Below are positions 42,210 through 50,706 of a stretch of 64,000 nucleotides of DNA, in pieces. The notes under the pieces are model-generated. The model saw nothing but the letters and a program-made list of their open reading frames with translations. It searched no databases and was not told where the DNA came from. The position numbers were made by a program, and so were the translations under genes. This DNA is from Pseudolabrys sp. (GTDB taxonomy: Bacteria; Pseudomonadota; Alphaproteobacteria; Rhizobiales; Xanthobacteraceae). The DNA is taken from the NCBI GenBank assembly GCA_022843325.1, contig JALHNV010000002.1, positions 36,920 to 100,919 on the forward strand, in the 5' to 3' direction. Numbering within the stretch: position 1 is the first letter of the stretch; each line of letters starts with the position of its first letter.

Positions 42210-43736
42210 TCATTTCTTCTTTCCGGCGCCGGGCAGTCCGGCCAGTCCGGGAAATTTTCCGAGGTTGGGCATCCCCGGCATGGTTGGCATCGTCGGCGGC
42301 AGTCCGCCGGCGCCTGGCATGCCGGGCAGCTTGCCGCCCGGCATTTTCTTGGCGAGTTCGGCCATCTGTTCGGGCGAGGGCGCGCCGCCGCCGCCGAAGC
42401 CCATCATCTGGCCGAGATTGCCCATCATGCCGCGCTTGCCGGAGCCCATGGCCTTCATCATGTCGGCCATGCCGCGGTGCATTTTCAGAAGCTTGTTGAT
42501 CGCTTCCGGCGTGGTGCCGGAGCCTTTGGCGATGCGCTTCTTGCGGCTGTTCTTCAAGAGGTCGGGGTTACGCCGTTCCTGCGGCGTCATCGAATCGATG
42601 ATCGCCATCTGCCGCTTCACCATTTTGTCGTCGAGGCCGGCATTGGCGATCTGGTTCTTCATCTTGGCGACGCCGGGCATCATGCCCATCAGACCGCCGA
42701 GGCCGCCCATCGACTGCATCTGCACCAACTGCTCGCGCAGATCGGCGAGATCGAAGGCGCCCTTGCGCATGCGCTCGGCGGTGCGCGCCGCCTTCTCGGC
42801 ATCGATATTGGCGGCAGCTTTCTCGACCAGCGCGACGATGTCGCCCATGCCGAGAATGCGGCCGGCGATGCGCGAGGGGTCGAACTCTTCCAGCGCGTCG
42901 AGTTTTTCGCCGGTGCCGATCAGCTTGATCGGCTTGTTGGTGACGGCGCGCATCGACAGCGCGGCGCCGCCGCGGCCATCGCCGTCGACGCGGGTCAGCA
43001 CGATGCCGGTGAGGCCGACGCGCTCGTCGAAGGCGCGGGCGAGATTGACCGCGTCCTGGCCGGTGAGGCTGTCGGCGACCAGCAGCACTTCATGCGGATT
43101 GGCGGCCTTCTTGACCTCGGCCGCCTCGTTCATCATCTCGTCGTCGAGCGTGGTGCGGCCGGCGGTGTCCAGCATCACCACGTCGTAACCGCCGAGGCGG
43201 GCGGCCTCGATGGCGCGCTTGGCGATCTGCGGCGGCATCTGGCCGGCGACCACCGGCAGCGTGTCGATGCCAGCCTCGCGGCCGAGCACGGCGAGCTGCT
43301 CCATCGCCGCCGGACGGCGCACGTCGAGCGAGGCCATCAGCACTTTCTTGTTCTGACGGTCGGTGAGGCGGCGCGCGATCTTGGCACTGGTCGTGGTTTT
43401 GCCGGAGCCCTGCAGGCCGACCATCATGATGGCGACCGGCGGCGCGGCGTGCAGGTCGATGCTCTGGCCCTCGGCGCCGAGCATGGCGACCAACTGGTCG
43501 TGCACGATCTTGACGACCATCTGGCCGGGCGTGACCGACTTCATCACCTCGACACCGACCGCCTGCTTCTTCACGCCATCGGTGAAGGCGCGGGCCACGT
43601 CGAGCGCCACGTCGGCTTCCAGCAGCGCGCGGCGAACCTCGCGCAGCGCCGCATCGACGTCGGCTTCCGACAGCGCGCCGCGGCGGGTCAGACGGTCGAG
43701 AATGCCGCCAAGTTTTTCCGACAGTGAGTCGAACAT
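42210..43736 (-). CDS. ffh: Signal recognition particle protein Ffh
   Basis: The 508-residue GTPase of the signal recognition particle, which delivers nascent membrane proteins to the SecYEG translocon through FtsY (49194). The NG domain has GLQGSGKTTTSAKIARRL (P-loop), DVRRPAAMEQLAVL, VMLDTAGRTTLDDEMMNEAA and TRVDGDGRGGAALSMRAVT. The M domain is methionine-rich, with MHRGMADMMKAMGSGKRGMM and a long Gly/Pro/Met tail (MPGGKLPGMPGAGGLPPTMP). It heads the rpsP-rimM-trmD-rplS group. AGGAAAG precedes the start. The 4.5S RNA gene is not in this window. Confidence 0.98.
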   Translation of the reverse strand: MFDSLSEKLGGILDRLTRRGALSEADVDAALREVRRALLEADVALDVARAFTDGVKKQAVGVEVMKSVTPGQMVVKIVHDQLVAMLGAEGQSIDLHAAPPVAIMMVGLQGSGKTTTSAKIARRLTDRQNKKVLMASLDVRRPAAMEQLAVLGREAGIDTLPVVAGQMPPQIAKRAIEAARLGGYDVVMLDTAGRTTLDDEMMNEAAEVKKAANPHEVLLVADSLTGQDAVNLARAFDERVGLTGIVLTRVDGDGRGGAALSMRAVTNKPIKLIGTGEKLDALEEFDPSRIAGRILGMGDIVALVEKAAANIDAEKAARTAERMRKGAFDLADLREQLVQMQSMGGLGGLMGMMPGVAKMKNQIANAGLDDKMVKRQMAIIDSMTPQERRNPDLLKNSRKKRIAKGSGTTPEAINKLLKMHRGMADMMKAMGSGKRGMMGNLGQMMGFGGGGAPSPEQMAELAKKMPGGKLPGMPGAGGLPPTMPTMPGMPNLGKFPGLAGLPGAGKKK

Positions 43737-43753
43737 CGAACTTCTTTCCTTGA

Positions 43754-43774
43754 CCTCTCCCCACAGCGGAGAGG
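43754..43774. repeat. Family B-like short hairpin in the ffh leader
   Basis: CCTCTCC pairs with GGAGAGG around CCACAGC, 18 bases upstream of the ffh start codon, next to the ribosome binding site. It resembles a single arm of the family B element and could be a remnant. The rest of the 207-base gap to the next gene shows nothing I recognise. Confidence 0.5.
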
Positions 43775-43943
43775 CGAAGAGGGGCCTCCAAACGACTTAA
43801 CGCCCGAGGGCGCATTGCGCTGTCGGGCGGTGGCCTCCGGCCTCAGGGACCGGGCGGCGAACGGGTCTTCACGTCTCTTGCGAGAGTGGGCGCAACCTAG
43901 AAGCGGCCCGCCTCCGAGTCAAGACACAGAAAAACTATAAATA

Positions 43944-44627
43944 TCAATGCTTTAGTTCAAAACTGACGGTGACGATAGAGCGCAGCACCTGTTCGCCCGG
44001 GGCGACCGGGACCGAGGCGCGCATGGCCTGCATCGATTGCACCGGGCGGACCGGCGGCGAGGCGCCATCTTCGTTGATCGCGACCACGGGGCCGAGGCTG
44101 GCGCCGGCGGCCTTGGCGTAGAGCTCCGCCTTGCGCCGTGCGTCGCTGACGGCGTCGTCGCGGGCCTGGTCGAGCAGCTTGGACTGCTCCGAGACGATGA
44201 ATTCGATTCCCGACATCTCGTTGGCGCCGGCGGCGATGGCGCGGTCGAGGATCGACGGCAGGCTGTCGATGTCGCGGATCCTGATGGTGAGCTGGTTGGT
44301 GACCTGAAAGCCGAGCAGGCGGGCGGTGCCGCCTTTGTTCGGATCGTATTGTGGCTGCAGGGACAGCCGGGAGGTCTGCACGTCGCGGTCGGCGATGCCG
44401 GCGCCGCGGATGGCGGCCAGTACCGTGGTCATCAGTTTGGCGTTGGCGTCACTGGCTTCGCGCGCCGTCTTGCCGAGGCTGCCGACGCCGATGCGGATTA
44501 CCGCGACATCGGGCGCGACCGAGACCGTGGCCTCGCCGGTCACCGTCACCAGCCGGTCGGCGGCGAGCACCGTGGCCGGCGCGCAGGCTACCACCACGGC
44601 GAAAAGGATACGAAAAATCGGGCCCAT
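43944..44627 (-). CDS. SIMPL domain protein (DUF541), exported
   Basis: A 227-residue protein. The start MGPIFRILFAVVVACAPATV gives a signal peptide cleaved after VLAA. The SIMPL/DUF541 domain follows: RLVTVTGEATVSVAPDVAVI, then AKLMTTVLAAIRGAGIADRD, VQTSRLSLQPQYDPNKGGTA, GFQVTNQLTIRIRDIDSLPS and AVSDARRKAELYAKAAGASL. The family is linked with oxidative stress and outer-membrane or periplasmic processes, but its activity is not defined. GAGGAC precedes the ATG. It lies 40 bases downstream of the GyrI-like gene and may be cotranscribed. Confidence 0.92.
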   Translation of the reverse strand: MGPIFRILFAVVVACAPATVLAADRLVTVTGEATVSVAPDVAVIRIGVGSLGKTAREASDANAKLMTTVLAAIRGAGIADRDVQTSRLSLQPQYDPNKGGTARLLGFQVTNQLTIRIRDIDSLPSILDRAIAAGANEMSGIEFIVSEQSKLLDQARDDAVSDARRKAELYAKAAGASLGPVVAINEDGASPPVRPVQSMQAMRASVPVAPGEQVLRSIVTVSFELKH

Positions 44628-44667
44628 TGTTCTGTCCTCGGGTGCAGGCTGCACCGCCACAAAGCCG

Positions 44668-45291
44668 CTATTTTACCGGCACGTACACCGTGACGACCAT
44701 GTTATCGGAATTAACGGTCGCCGGGTCGCTCACGTATTCCTCTATAAACATGTCTTTGGCGTCGAGCTGCTTCTCGTCAAGATGGTTGGTGATCGCCTCG
44801 TAGGTCGAATCCATCGCATCATAGGAGCCGCGGTGCACGAACTTGAGTGCCCGGCCGGTTGGCGCCCGGCCGACGGCGATGTCGCCGGTCGGCGGATTGG
44901 CCGGCGCCGCCGCGACCGGCAGCGCCGCCTCAAAGGTAAAGCCGCGATCGTCGGTCTGCGTATAGATGGTCATGGCCAGACCGTTCGGCTTGATGCCCTG
45001 CTTGTCGAGATACTGGTTGAGCGACTTGTAGGCGTCGACCAGCGTCGCGAAGGCTGATTCCCAGGTGCCTTGGCCTTTGAGGAAAATGATGGTCCGTTCC
45101 GGCAGCATCACCTCCTCGCCGAAGGCGTCGCCGGGTTGTAGCGGCAGCGGCGCGGGAGGGACGCCGGGGATCGGCATCGACTCGGCCGGCGCGATGGCCG
45201 GCGGCGTCTGCGCCAGCGCCGGGCCGGCGGCGAATGTCAGCGCCAGGGCAGCCAGAAGCGGCGCCGCAAGGCGTTTCGGCAGGCTGAACAT
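44668..45291 (-). CDS. Exported GyrI-like (effector-binding domain) protein
   Basis: A 207-residue protein. The start MFSLPKRLAAPLLAALALTF yields a signal peptide ending PALAQ. A proline-rich linker (SMPIPGVPPAPLPLQPGD) precedes a domain resembling the GyrI/AraC effector-binding fold: TIIFLKGQGTWESAFATLVD, then YKSLNQYLDKQGIKPNGLAM, TIYTQTDDRGFTFEAALPVA and ALKFVHRGSYDAMDSTYEAI. GyrI-like domains bind small molecules, often in the cytosol; a periplasmic version suggests ligand sensing or carrying outside the cell membrane. The ligand is unknown. It is upstream of the SIMPL gene and divergent from dapF. Confidence 0.85.
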   Translation of the reverse strand: MFSLPKRLAAPLLAALALTFAAGPALAQTPPAIAPAESMPIPGVPPAPLPLQPGDAFGEEVMLPERTIIFLKGQGTWESAFATLVDAYKSLNQYLDKQGIKPNGLAMTIYTQTDDRGFTFEAALPVAAAPANPPTGDIAVGRAPTGRALKFVHRGSYDAMDSTYEAITNHLDEKQLDAKDMFIEEYVSDPATVNSDNMVVTVYVPVK

Positions 45292-45433
45292 CGAGATACT
45301 CCGTCCTATCCGCGTGGCGATTCCGCCGATTCGCGGCAACTGACGCCACTCTACCATGCGCCACTGGCCAATCCGCGCCCATTCGCCATATAAACCGGGC
45401 GAAACCCGGGCGGTCGTCCCGAGAGGCTGAATT

Positions 45434-46309
45434 ATGGGCGCGCTCGCCAATCAAGCTTTCGTCAAGATGAACGGCATCGGCAACGAGATCGTCGTCGTCG
45501 ACCTGCGCCCGCAGGCCACCAAGATCACTGCCGACGAGGCGCGGGCCGCCGCCGGCCCGCAGGGCGCGCCATACGATCAATTGATGGCGCTGTACCCGCC
45601 GCTGACGCCGGGCACCGACGCCTATATCCGCATCTACAACAATGACGGCTCGGAAGCCGGCGCCTGCGGCAACGGGATGCGTTGCGTGGCTTCGCTGGTG
45701 GCCGACGCCACGGGCAAGAGTGATCTCACGTTCGAGACAAAAGCCGGCATTCTCAATTGCTGGAAGGGCGAAGACGGACTGTTTACCGTCGATATGGGCA
45801 AGCCGAAATTCGCCTGGAACGAGATTCCGCTGGCCGAGGAATTCCGCGACACGCGCGCCATCGAATTGCAGATCGGGCCGATCGACAATCCGGTGCTGCA
45901 CTCGCCGGCGGTGGTCAACATGGGCAATCCGCATGCTGTGTTCTGGGTCGACGACGTCAATGCCTACGATCTCGGGCGTTTCGGGCCGCTGCTGGAAAAT
46001 CATCCGATCTTCCCGGAGCGCGCCAACATCACGCTGGCGCATATTGTGTCGCGTGACGCCATCACCATCCGCACCTGGGAGCGCGGCGCCGGGCTGACCA
46101 AGGCCTGCGGTTCGGCCGCCTGCGCTGCCGCGGTCGCCGCTGCGCGGCTCAAGCGCACCAACCGCAAGGTCAAGGTGACGCTGCCGGGCGGCGAACTGAC
46201 CATCGACTGGCGCGAGCGCGACGATCACGTGCTGATGACGGGGCCGGTGGCCTTCGAATTTGCGGGGACGTTCGATGCGAAGCTGTTTGATAACGTCGCT
46301 GCACGGTGA
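45434..46309 (+). CDS. dapF: Diaminopimelate epimerase
   Basis: A 291-residue cofactor-free epimerase converting LL- to meso-diaminopimelate for peptidoglycan and lysine. The start [20 protein letters not shown] is typical. The two catalytic cysteines lie in [20 protein letters not shown] (proton acceptor/donor) and [39 protein letters not shown] is the substrate-binding block. It is followed by mtaB after 45 bases, an order typical of alphaproteobacteria. Identification is secure. Confidence 0.98.
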   Translation: MGALANQAFVKMNGIGNEIVVVDLRPQATKITADEARAAAGPQGAPYDQLMALYPPLTPGTDAYIRIYNNDGSEAGACGNGMRCVASLVADATGKSDLTFETKAGILNCWKGEDGLFTVDMGKPKFAWNEIPLAEEFRDTRAIELQIGPIDNPVLHSPAVVNMGNPHAVFWVDDVNAYDLGRFGPLLENHPIFPERANITLAHIVSRDAITIRTWERGAGLTKACGSAACAAAVAAARLKRTNRKVKVTLPGGELTIDWRERDDHVLMTGPVAFEFAGTFDAKLFDNVAAR

Positions 46310-46312
46310 TCT

Positions 46313-46345
46313 TTCTTCACCTCCCCCTGGAGGGGAGGGTAAAGG
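46313..46345. repeat. Family B half-element between dapF and mtaB
   Basis: CCTCCCC pairs with GGGGAGG around CTGGA, preceded by CTTTCTTCA. The sequence CTTTCTTCACCTCCCCCTGG closely matches one end of the element at 48594-48732. The purine-rich right end (AAAGGAAG) seems to act as the mtaB ribosome binding site. Confidence 0.65.
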
Positions 46346-46354
46346 AAGTACTCG

Positions 46355-47584
46355 ATGACCATCGACATCCACACCTTCGGCTGCCGGCTCAACATTGCCG
46401 AATCCGAAGTCATCAAGCGCGAGGCCGCCGCGGCTGGCGTTGCCAATGTCGCGGTGCTGAACACCTGCAACGTCACCGCGGAAGCCGTGAAGCAGGCGCG
46501 CCAGACCATCCGCCGCATCAAGCGCGAAGAGCCCGGCAGGCGCATCGTCGTCACCGGCTGCGCCGCGCAGGCCGCGCCGGATGCGTTCGCCGCCATGCCG
46601 GAAGTCGACCGCGTGCTCGGCAACGAGGAGAAGCTCGACGCCCGCGTCTGGGCGGGGAATGGGCGCGTTGCGGTCGGCGACATCATGGCGATCAAGACGC
46701 ACACCGCGCGCGCCGCCGATCAACTCGACGGTCATACCCGTGCCTTCCTGCAGGTGCAGAACGGCTGCGACCATCGCTGCACCTTCTGCATCATCCCGTT
46801 CGGCCGCGGCAATTCGCGCTCGCTGCCGATGGACGACGCGGTGGCGCAGGCGCGGCGGCTGGTCGAGAACGGCTATCGCGAGATCGTGCTGACCGGCGTC
46901 GACATCACCAGCTACGGCGCCGATATCGACGGCGCGCCGCGCCTTGGCACGCTGGTCAAACGCATCCTGCGCGAACTCCCGGAACTGGCGCGGCTGCGGC
47001 TGTCCTCGATCGATTCGGTCGAGGCCGACGCCGATCTGCTCGATGCGCTGGCGACCGAAGCGCGGCTGATGCCGCATCTGCATCTGTCGCTGCAGGCCGG
47101 CGACAACATGATCCTCAAGCGCATGAAGCGCCGCCATGCGCGCGAGGACGCCATTGCGTTTTGCGACCAGGTGCGGCGGCTGCGGCCCGACATTGCCTTC
47201 GGCGCCGACATCATCGCCGGTTTCCCGACCGAGACCGAGGCCATGTTCGCGCGCTCGCTCGATCTGGTCGACGATTGCGGGTTGACGCAGTTGCACGTGT
47301 TTCCGTTTTCGCCGCGGCCGGGTACGCCGGCGGCCAGGATGCCGCAACTCGACCGCGGCCTGATCAAGGAGCGCGCGGCGCGGCTGCGCGAGCGCGGCGA
47401 CAGGGCATTGCGCGATCATCTCGACGCCCAGGTCGGCGCGCGGCACCGTGTACTGACCGAGCGCGGCGGCATCGGCCGCACCGAACAATTTTTGCCGGTG
47501 CGGCTGTCGCTGCCGACGGACCACGGTAAGATGCTCGACCTGACCATGGCCGGACATAACGGCCGGCAATTACTGGCGGCCTAG
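46355..47584 (+). CDS. mtaB: tRNA t6A37 methylthiotransferase MtaB
   Basis: A 409-residue radical-SAM enzyme that converts t6A to ms2t6A at position 37 of ANN-decoding tRNAs. The N-terminal UPF0004 cysteines appear in IHTFGCRLNIAESEVIK, AVLNTCNVTAEAVKQARQ and RIVVTGCAAQAAPDAF. The radical-SAM motif is CDHRCTFCIIPFGRGNSRS. Later blocks are EIVLTGVDITSYGADIDG and HLHLSLQAGDNMILKRMKRR. The C-terminal region is the TRAM-like part. Directly downstream of dapF with a repeat-derived ribosome binding site. Confidence 0.95.
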   Translation: MTIDIHTFGCRLNIAESEVIKREAAAAGVANVAVLNTCNVTAEAVKQARQTIRRIKREEPGRRIVVTGCAAQAAPDAFAAMPEVDRVLGNEEKLDARVWAGNGRVAVGDIMAIKTHTARAADQLDGHTRAFLQVQNGCDHRCTFCIIPFGRGNSRSLPMDDAVAQARRLVENGYREIVLTGVDITSYGADIDGAPRLGTLVKRILRELPELARLRLSSIDSVEADADLLDALATEARLMPHLHLSLQAGDNMILKRMKRRHAREDAIAFCDQVRRLRPDIAFGADIIAGFPTETEAMFARSLDLVDDCGLTQLHVFPFSPRPGTPAARMPQLDRGLIKERAARLRERGDRALRDHLDAQVGARHRVLTERGGIGRTEQFLPVRLSLPTDHGKMLDLTMAGHNGRQLLAA

Positions 47585-47609
47585 ATCGCCGGACAAGGGA
47601 GACGACACG

Positions 47610-48233
47610 ATGGGCGCGCCGGAGCATCTGGTCACCAGCATCGAGCAACTCGAGGCGCTGTACGGCCAGCCCTGGGGCCCGTCGGTGGCCAAGGAAATCG
47701 ACCACATCAGCCCGAGCTACCGCAAGATGATCGAGGCATCGCCCTTCGTCGCGCTGGCGACGGGCGGTCCGGAAGGGCTCGATTGCTCGCCCAAAGGCGA
47801 CGCGCCCGGCTTTGTCCGCATCCTCGACGAGCGCACGCTGGCGCTGCCCGACCGGCCCGGCAACAACCGCATCGACGGCTACCGCAACATCCTGCGCGAC
47901 CCGCGCATCGCGCTGCTGTTCCTCATTCCCGGCATCGGCGAGACGCTGCGCGTCAACGGCCGCGGTGCCATCTCGATCGATCCGGAACTGATGCAGAGCT
48001 TCGCCGTCAACGGCAAGCTGCCGCGCAGCGTGCTCATCGTCCACATCGACAGCATCTTCTTCCATTGCTCGAAGGCGATCGTGCGCTCGAAGCTGTGGAG
48101 CGAGGAGGCGAAGATCGATCGCAACAGCCTGCCCTCGACCGGCGCGATTATCGCGGAAGTCAGCCAGGGGTCGTTCGGTGGCGACGACTACGACCGCGCC
48201 GCGCCCGAGCGCATCAAGGCGATGTTGTATTAA
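47610..48233 (+). CDS. PPOX-class FMN-binding protein (MSMEG_1061-like)
   Basis: A 207-residue split-barrel flavoprotein. It contains WGPSVAKEIDHISPSYRKMI, then EASPFVALATGGPEGLDCSP, KGDAPGFVRILDERTLALPD and RPGNNRIDGYRNILRDPRIA. This run matches a broad family of pyridoxamine-phosphate-oxidase-like proteins from alphaproteobacteria and actinobacteria, whose substrates are unknown. The C-terminal IVHIDSIFFHCSKAIVRSKL is also typical. It lies 25 bases after mtaB on the same strand. A family A repeat follows four bases after the stop codon. Confidence 0.9.
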   Translation: MGAPEHLVTSIEQLEALYGQPWGPSVAKEIDHISPSYRKMIEASPFVALATGGPEGLDCSPKGDAPGFVRILDERTLALPDRPGNNRIDGYRNILRDPRIALLFLIPGIGETLRVNGRGAISIDPELMQSFAVNGKLPRSVLIVHIDSIFFHCSKAIVRSKLWSEEAKIDRNSLPSTGAIIAEVSQGSFGGDDYDRAAPERIKAMLY

Positions 48234-48237
48234 AGAC

Positions 48238-48328
48238 CGCTCGTCCCCGCGGAAGCGGGAACCCAGTTTTTTACGCGGGGGGCTTTGAATCGCCGCTCTG
48301 GATTCCCGCTTGCGCGGGAATGAGCGGA
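48238..48328. repeat. Family A palindromic repeat, copy 4
   Basis: CCGCTCGTCCCCGCGGAAGC opens the left hairpin (TCCCCGCGGAAGCGGGAA), followed by CCAG. The right hairpin, preceded by CTGGA, is TTCCCGCTTGCGCGGGAA, and the element ends TGAGCGG. It lies between the convergent ends of the PPOX gene and the pseudouridine synthase gene. Confidence 0.85.
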
Positions 48329-48334
48329 GTTCTC

Positions 48335-49153
48335 TCATCCACCCACCCACCCGCACGTCGCCAGCATCTGCCGCATATGCGCCGGCGCCGGCGCGGTAAC
48401 GACGACCGGCGGCTTGTTCTTGGAAATCGGCACCACGATCTCGCGCGCGTGGAGATGCAGCGGCGGCCCGCCGGTGCGCGGCGCGCTGCCATAAATGTTG
48501 TCGCCAACAATCGGCCAGCCCATCTCGGCGCAATGTACCCGCAACTGATGCGTCCGGCCGGTGAGCGGTTCGAGGGAAAGCCAGGTGAACTTTCTTTCAC
48601 CCTCCCCTGGAGGGGGAGGGTCGGATCGCCGAAGGCGATCCGGGGTGGGGTGGTCTTGGACTTGAAGTTCACCCCCTCCCGCCGAACTGCGTTCGGCGAC
48701 CTCCCCCCTCCAGGGGGAGGTCGAGGAAGCAAACCGCCCCATCACCTTCCACACCGTCTGCGCCGGCTTGCCGTCCGGGTCGGGCTTCATCCACCAGCCG
48801 CGATCCTCGTCGAGCTTGCCGAGCGGCATGTCGATGCGGCCTTCGTCGGCGTCCGGCCCGCCTTCGACCACCGCCCAGTAGGTCTTGCCGATCTGGCCGT
48901 TCTTGAACAGCTTGCCCAGCAGCGCCAGCGCCTTGCGGTGACGGCCGAGCACCAGGCAGCCGGACGTGTCCTTGTCGAGCCGGTGGGCCAGCGCCGGATC
49001 GCGCGGCAGCCCGAACCGCAGCGGTTCGAAATAATCCTCCAGGCTGTGGCCGCCCTTCGGCCCGCGATGCACCGACAGCCCGGCCGGCTTGTCGATCACC
49101 AGCATCAGGCCGTCGCGGTACAGCAGGCGGGAAAGCATCTCTTCCGGTGTCAT
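48335..49153 (-). CDS. RluA family pseudouridine synthase carrying a repeat-encoded insertion
   Basis: A 272-residue enzyme that isomerises uridine to pseudouridine in rRNA or tRNA. Core motifs are intact: LVIDKPAGLSVHRGPKGGHS, the catalytic LAHRLDKDTSGCLVLGRHRK with its aspartate, IGKTYWAVVEGG, and LEPLTGRTHQLRVHCAEMGW followed by PIVGDNIYG. Between VMGRF and FTWLSLEPLTG lies an extra stretch of about 47 residues (SPWRGEVAERSSAGGG, then DPPPPGEGERK) coded by a family B repeat in frame. Relatives have only a few residues here. The start is the ATG at 49153; the gene is divergent from ftsY. Whether the protein is active with the insertion is not known. Confidence 0.9.
   Translation of the reverse strand: MTPEEMLSRLLYRDGLMLVIDKPAGLSVHRGPKGGHSLEDYFEPLRFGLPRDPALAHRLDKDTSGCLVLGRHRKALALLGKLFKNGQIGKTYWAVVEGGPDADEGRIDMPLGKLDEDRGWWMKPDPDGKPAQTVWKVMGRFASSTSPWRGEVAERSSAGGGELQVQDHPTPDRLRRSDPPPPGEGERKFTWLSLEPLTGRTHQLRVHCAEMGWPIVGDNIYGSAPRTGGPPLHLHAREIVVPISKNKPPVVVTAPAPAHMRQMLATCGWVGG
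48594..48732. repeat. Family B palindromic repeat inserted in frame in a coding sequence
   Basis: Outer arms CCCTCCCCTGGAGGGGGAGG (48600-48619) and CCTCCCCCCTCCAGGGGGAG (48700-48719) enclose two inner hairpins: CGGATCGCCGAAGGCGATCCG and CGCCGAACTGCGTTCGGCG. The whole element contributes a multiple of three with no stop codon in the host frame. The opposite orientation is also open. Confidence 0.9.
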
Positions 49154-49193
49154 GCCGAAACCGCTATCACGGGCGCGCCATGAAGACGACAGC

Positions 49194-50123
49194 ATGAACG
49201 ACACGACCCAAGGCGGCAGCTGGTGGAAACGCCTCAGCGGCGGGCTCAAGCGCACCTCGTCGGCACTCGGAACCGCGATCAGCGACCTGGTGTCGAAGCG
49301 CAAGCTCGACGCCGAGGCCATCGAGGACCTCGAAAGCGAGCTGATCCGCTCGGACCTCGGGCCCGATTTCGCCGCCCGCGTGGTCAAGGTGTTCGGCGAA
49401 AGCCGCTTCGAGAAGGGCATAGCGCCCGACGAGGTGAAGGCGGTGCTGGCCGGCGAGATCGAGAAAGTGCTCAGCGCGGTCGCCAAACCGCTCGAGATCA
49501 CGGCGCGGCCTTTTGTCATCCTGGTCGCCGGCGTCAACGGCTCCGGCAAGACCACCACCATCGGCAAGCTGTCCGCCAAGTTCCGCGCCGAGGGCAAGTC
49601 GGTGATGCTGGTGGCCGGCGACACCTTCCGCGCCGCCGCCATCGACCAGCTCAAGATCTGGGCGTCGCGCACCGGCGCCAGTGTGCGCGCCTCGACGCCG
49701 GGCGCCGATGCGGCGAGCCTGGCCTTCGAATCGATCGCCGCCGCCAGGGCCGAGAGCGTCGACGTCGTGCTGGTCGATACCGCCGGGCGTTTGCAGAACC
49801 GCACCGAATTGATGAGCGAACTGGAAAAGATGCTGCGCGTGATGCGCAAGGTCGAGCCGACCGCGCCGCATGCGGTGCTGCTGGTGCTCGACGCCACCGT
49901 CGGGCAGAACGCGCTAAGTCAGGTCGAGATCTTCGGCAAGATGGCGGGAGTCACCGGGCTGGTCATGACCAAGCTCGACGGCACCGCGCGCGGCGGCATC
50001 CTGGTCGCCATCGCCGACCGCTTCAAGCTGCCGGTGCATTTCATCGGCGTCGGCGAGGGTGTCGACGACCTGGCGCCGTTTACCGCGCGCGATTTCGCGC
50101 GGGCGGTGGTGGGACTGGAGTAA
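49194..50123 (+). CDS. ftsY: Signal recognition particle receptor FtsY
   Basis: A 309-residue SRP-type GTPase that docks the Ffh-ribosome complex at the membrane. The N domain is RTSSALGTAISDLVSKRKLD and DLGPDFAARVVKVFGESRFE. The G domain has VAGVNGSGKTTTIGKLSAKF (P-loop), AGDTFRAAAIDQLKIWASRT, VLVDTAGRLQNRTELMSELE and VMTKLDGTARGGILVAIADR. The long acidic A domain of enteric FtsY is absent; the N-terminal 20 residues hold WWKRLSGGLKRTSS, a basic amphipathic segment probably used for membrane contact. Divergent from the pseudouridine synthase gene and seven bases before ispZ. Confidence 0.97.
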   Translation: MNDTTQGGSWWKRLSGGLKRTSSALGTAISDLVSKRKLDAEAIEDLESELIRSDLGPDFAARVVKVFGESRFEKGIAPDEVKAVLAGEIEKVLSAVAKPLEITARPFVILVAGVNGSGKTTTIGKLSAKFRAEGKSVMLVAGDTFRAAAIDQLKIWASRTGASVRASTPGADAASLAFESIAAARAESVDVVLVDTAGRLQNRTELMSELEKMLRVMRKVEPTAPHAVLLVLDATVGQNALSQVEIFGKMAGVTGLVMTKLDGTARGGILVAIADRFKLPVHFIGVGEGVDDLAPFTARDFARAVVGLE

Positions 50124-50129
50124 GCACGC

Positions 50130-50693
50130 ATGACCGAACCGAAAAAGCTCAACCCATCCCTCAAACTCGTGCTCGATATCGGGCCGCTGGTGCTGTTCTT
50201 CGCGGCCAATGCCAAGTTCGGCATCTACGCCGCGACCGGCGCCTTCATGGTGGCGGTGCTGGTGGCGCTGGCGGTGTCCTATGCGCTGACGCGGCACGTC
50301 GCCATGATGCCGGTGGTCACTGCGGTGATCGTGCTGGTGTTCGGCGGGCTGACGCTGTTCCTGCACGACGATCTGTTCATCAAGCTGAAGCCGACCATCA
50401 TCTACGTGCTGTTCGGCGTCACGCTGCTCGCCGGCCTCGCGCTCAACAAGCCGTTCCTCAGCATCCTGTTCGATCAGATGTTTCATCTGACCGCGGAAGG
50501 CTGGCGCAAGCTGACGGTGCGCTGGATCATCTTCTTCTTCGCGGCGGCCGTGCTCAACGAAGTGATCTGGCGCACGCAGAGCACCGACTTCTGGGTCAAC
50601 TTCAAGCTGTTCGGCATGGTGCCGCTGACCATGATCTTCGGCGCCGCGCAGTATCCGTTGTTGATGAAGTACAGCGTGGAGAAGGATGAGTAG
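50130..50693 (+). CDS. ispZ: Inner membrane-spanning septation protein (YciB/IspZ)
   Basis: A 187-residue membrane protein of the YciB/IspZ family. It contains LNPSLKLVLDIGPLVLFFAA, then NAKFGIYAATGAFMVAVLVA, KLKPTIIYVLFGVTLLAGLA and LTAEGWRKLTVRWIIFFFAA followed by LNEVIWRTQSTDFWVNFKLF. About five transmembrane helices are visible. Family members affect cell division and envelope integrity in Shigella and E. coli; a mechanism is not established. It follows ftsY by six bases and probably shares its transcript. Family A repeat DNA lies downstream. Confidence 0.95.
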   Translation: MTEPKKLNPSLKLVLDIGPLVLFFAANAKFGIYAATGAFMVAVLVALAVSYALTRHVAMMPVVTAVIVLVFGGLTLFLHDDLFIKLKPTIIYVLFGVTLLAGLALNKPFLSILFDQMFHLTAEGWRKLTVRWIIFFFAAAVLNEVIWRTQSTDFWVNFKLFGMVPLTMIFGAAQYPLLMKYSVEKDE

Positions 50694-50706
50694 GCCGCCA
50701 CAAACG

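Noticed and set aside
44930-47569. An 879-codon reverse-strand frame spanning dapF and mtaB.
   Set aside because: Both genes on the plus strand are certain, and the reverse frame reads without motifs and without a plausible start. Shadow frame.
48335-49153. The RluA-type pseudouridine synthase as a pseudogene because of the inserted repeat.
   Set aside because: The frame stays open, all catalytic and RNA-binding motifs are intact on both sides, and the insert has a length divisible by three. More likely a tolerated insertion.
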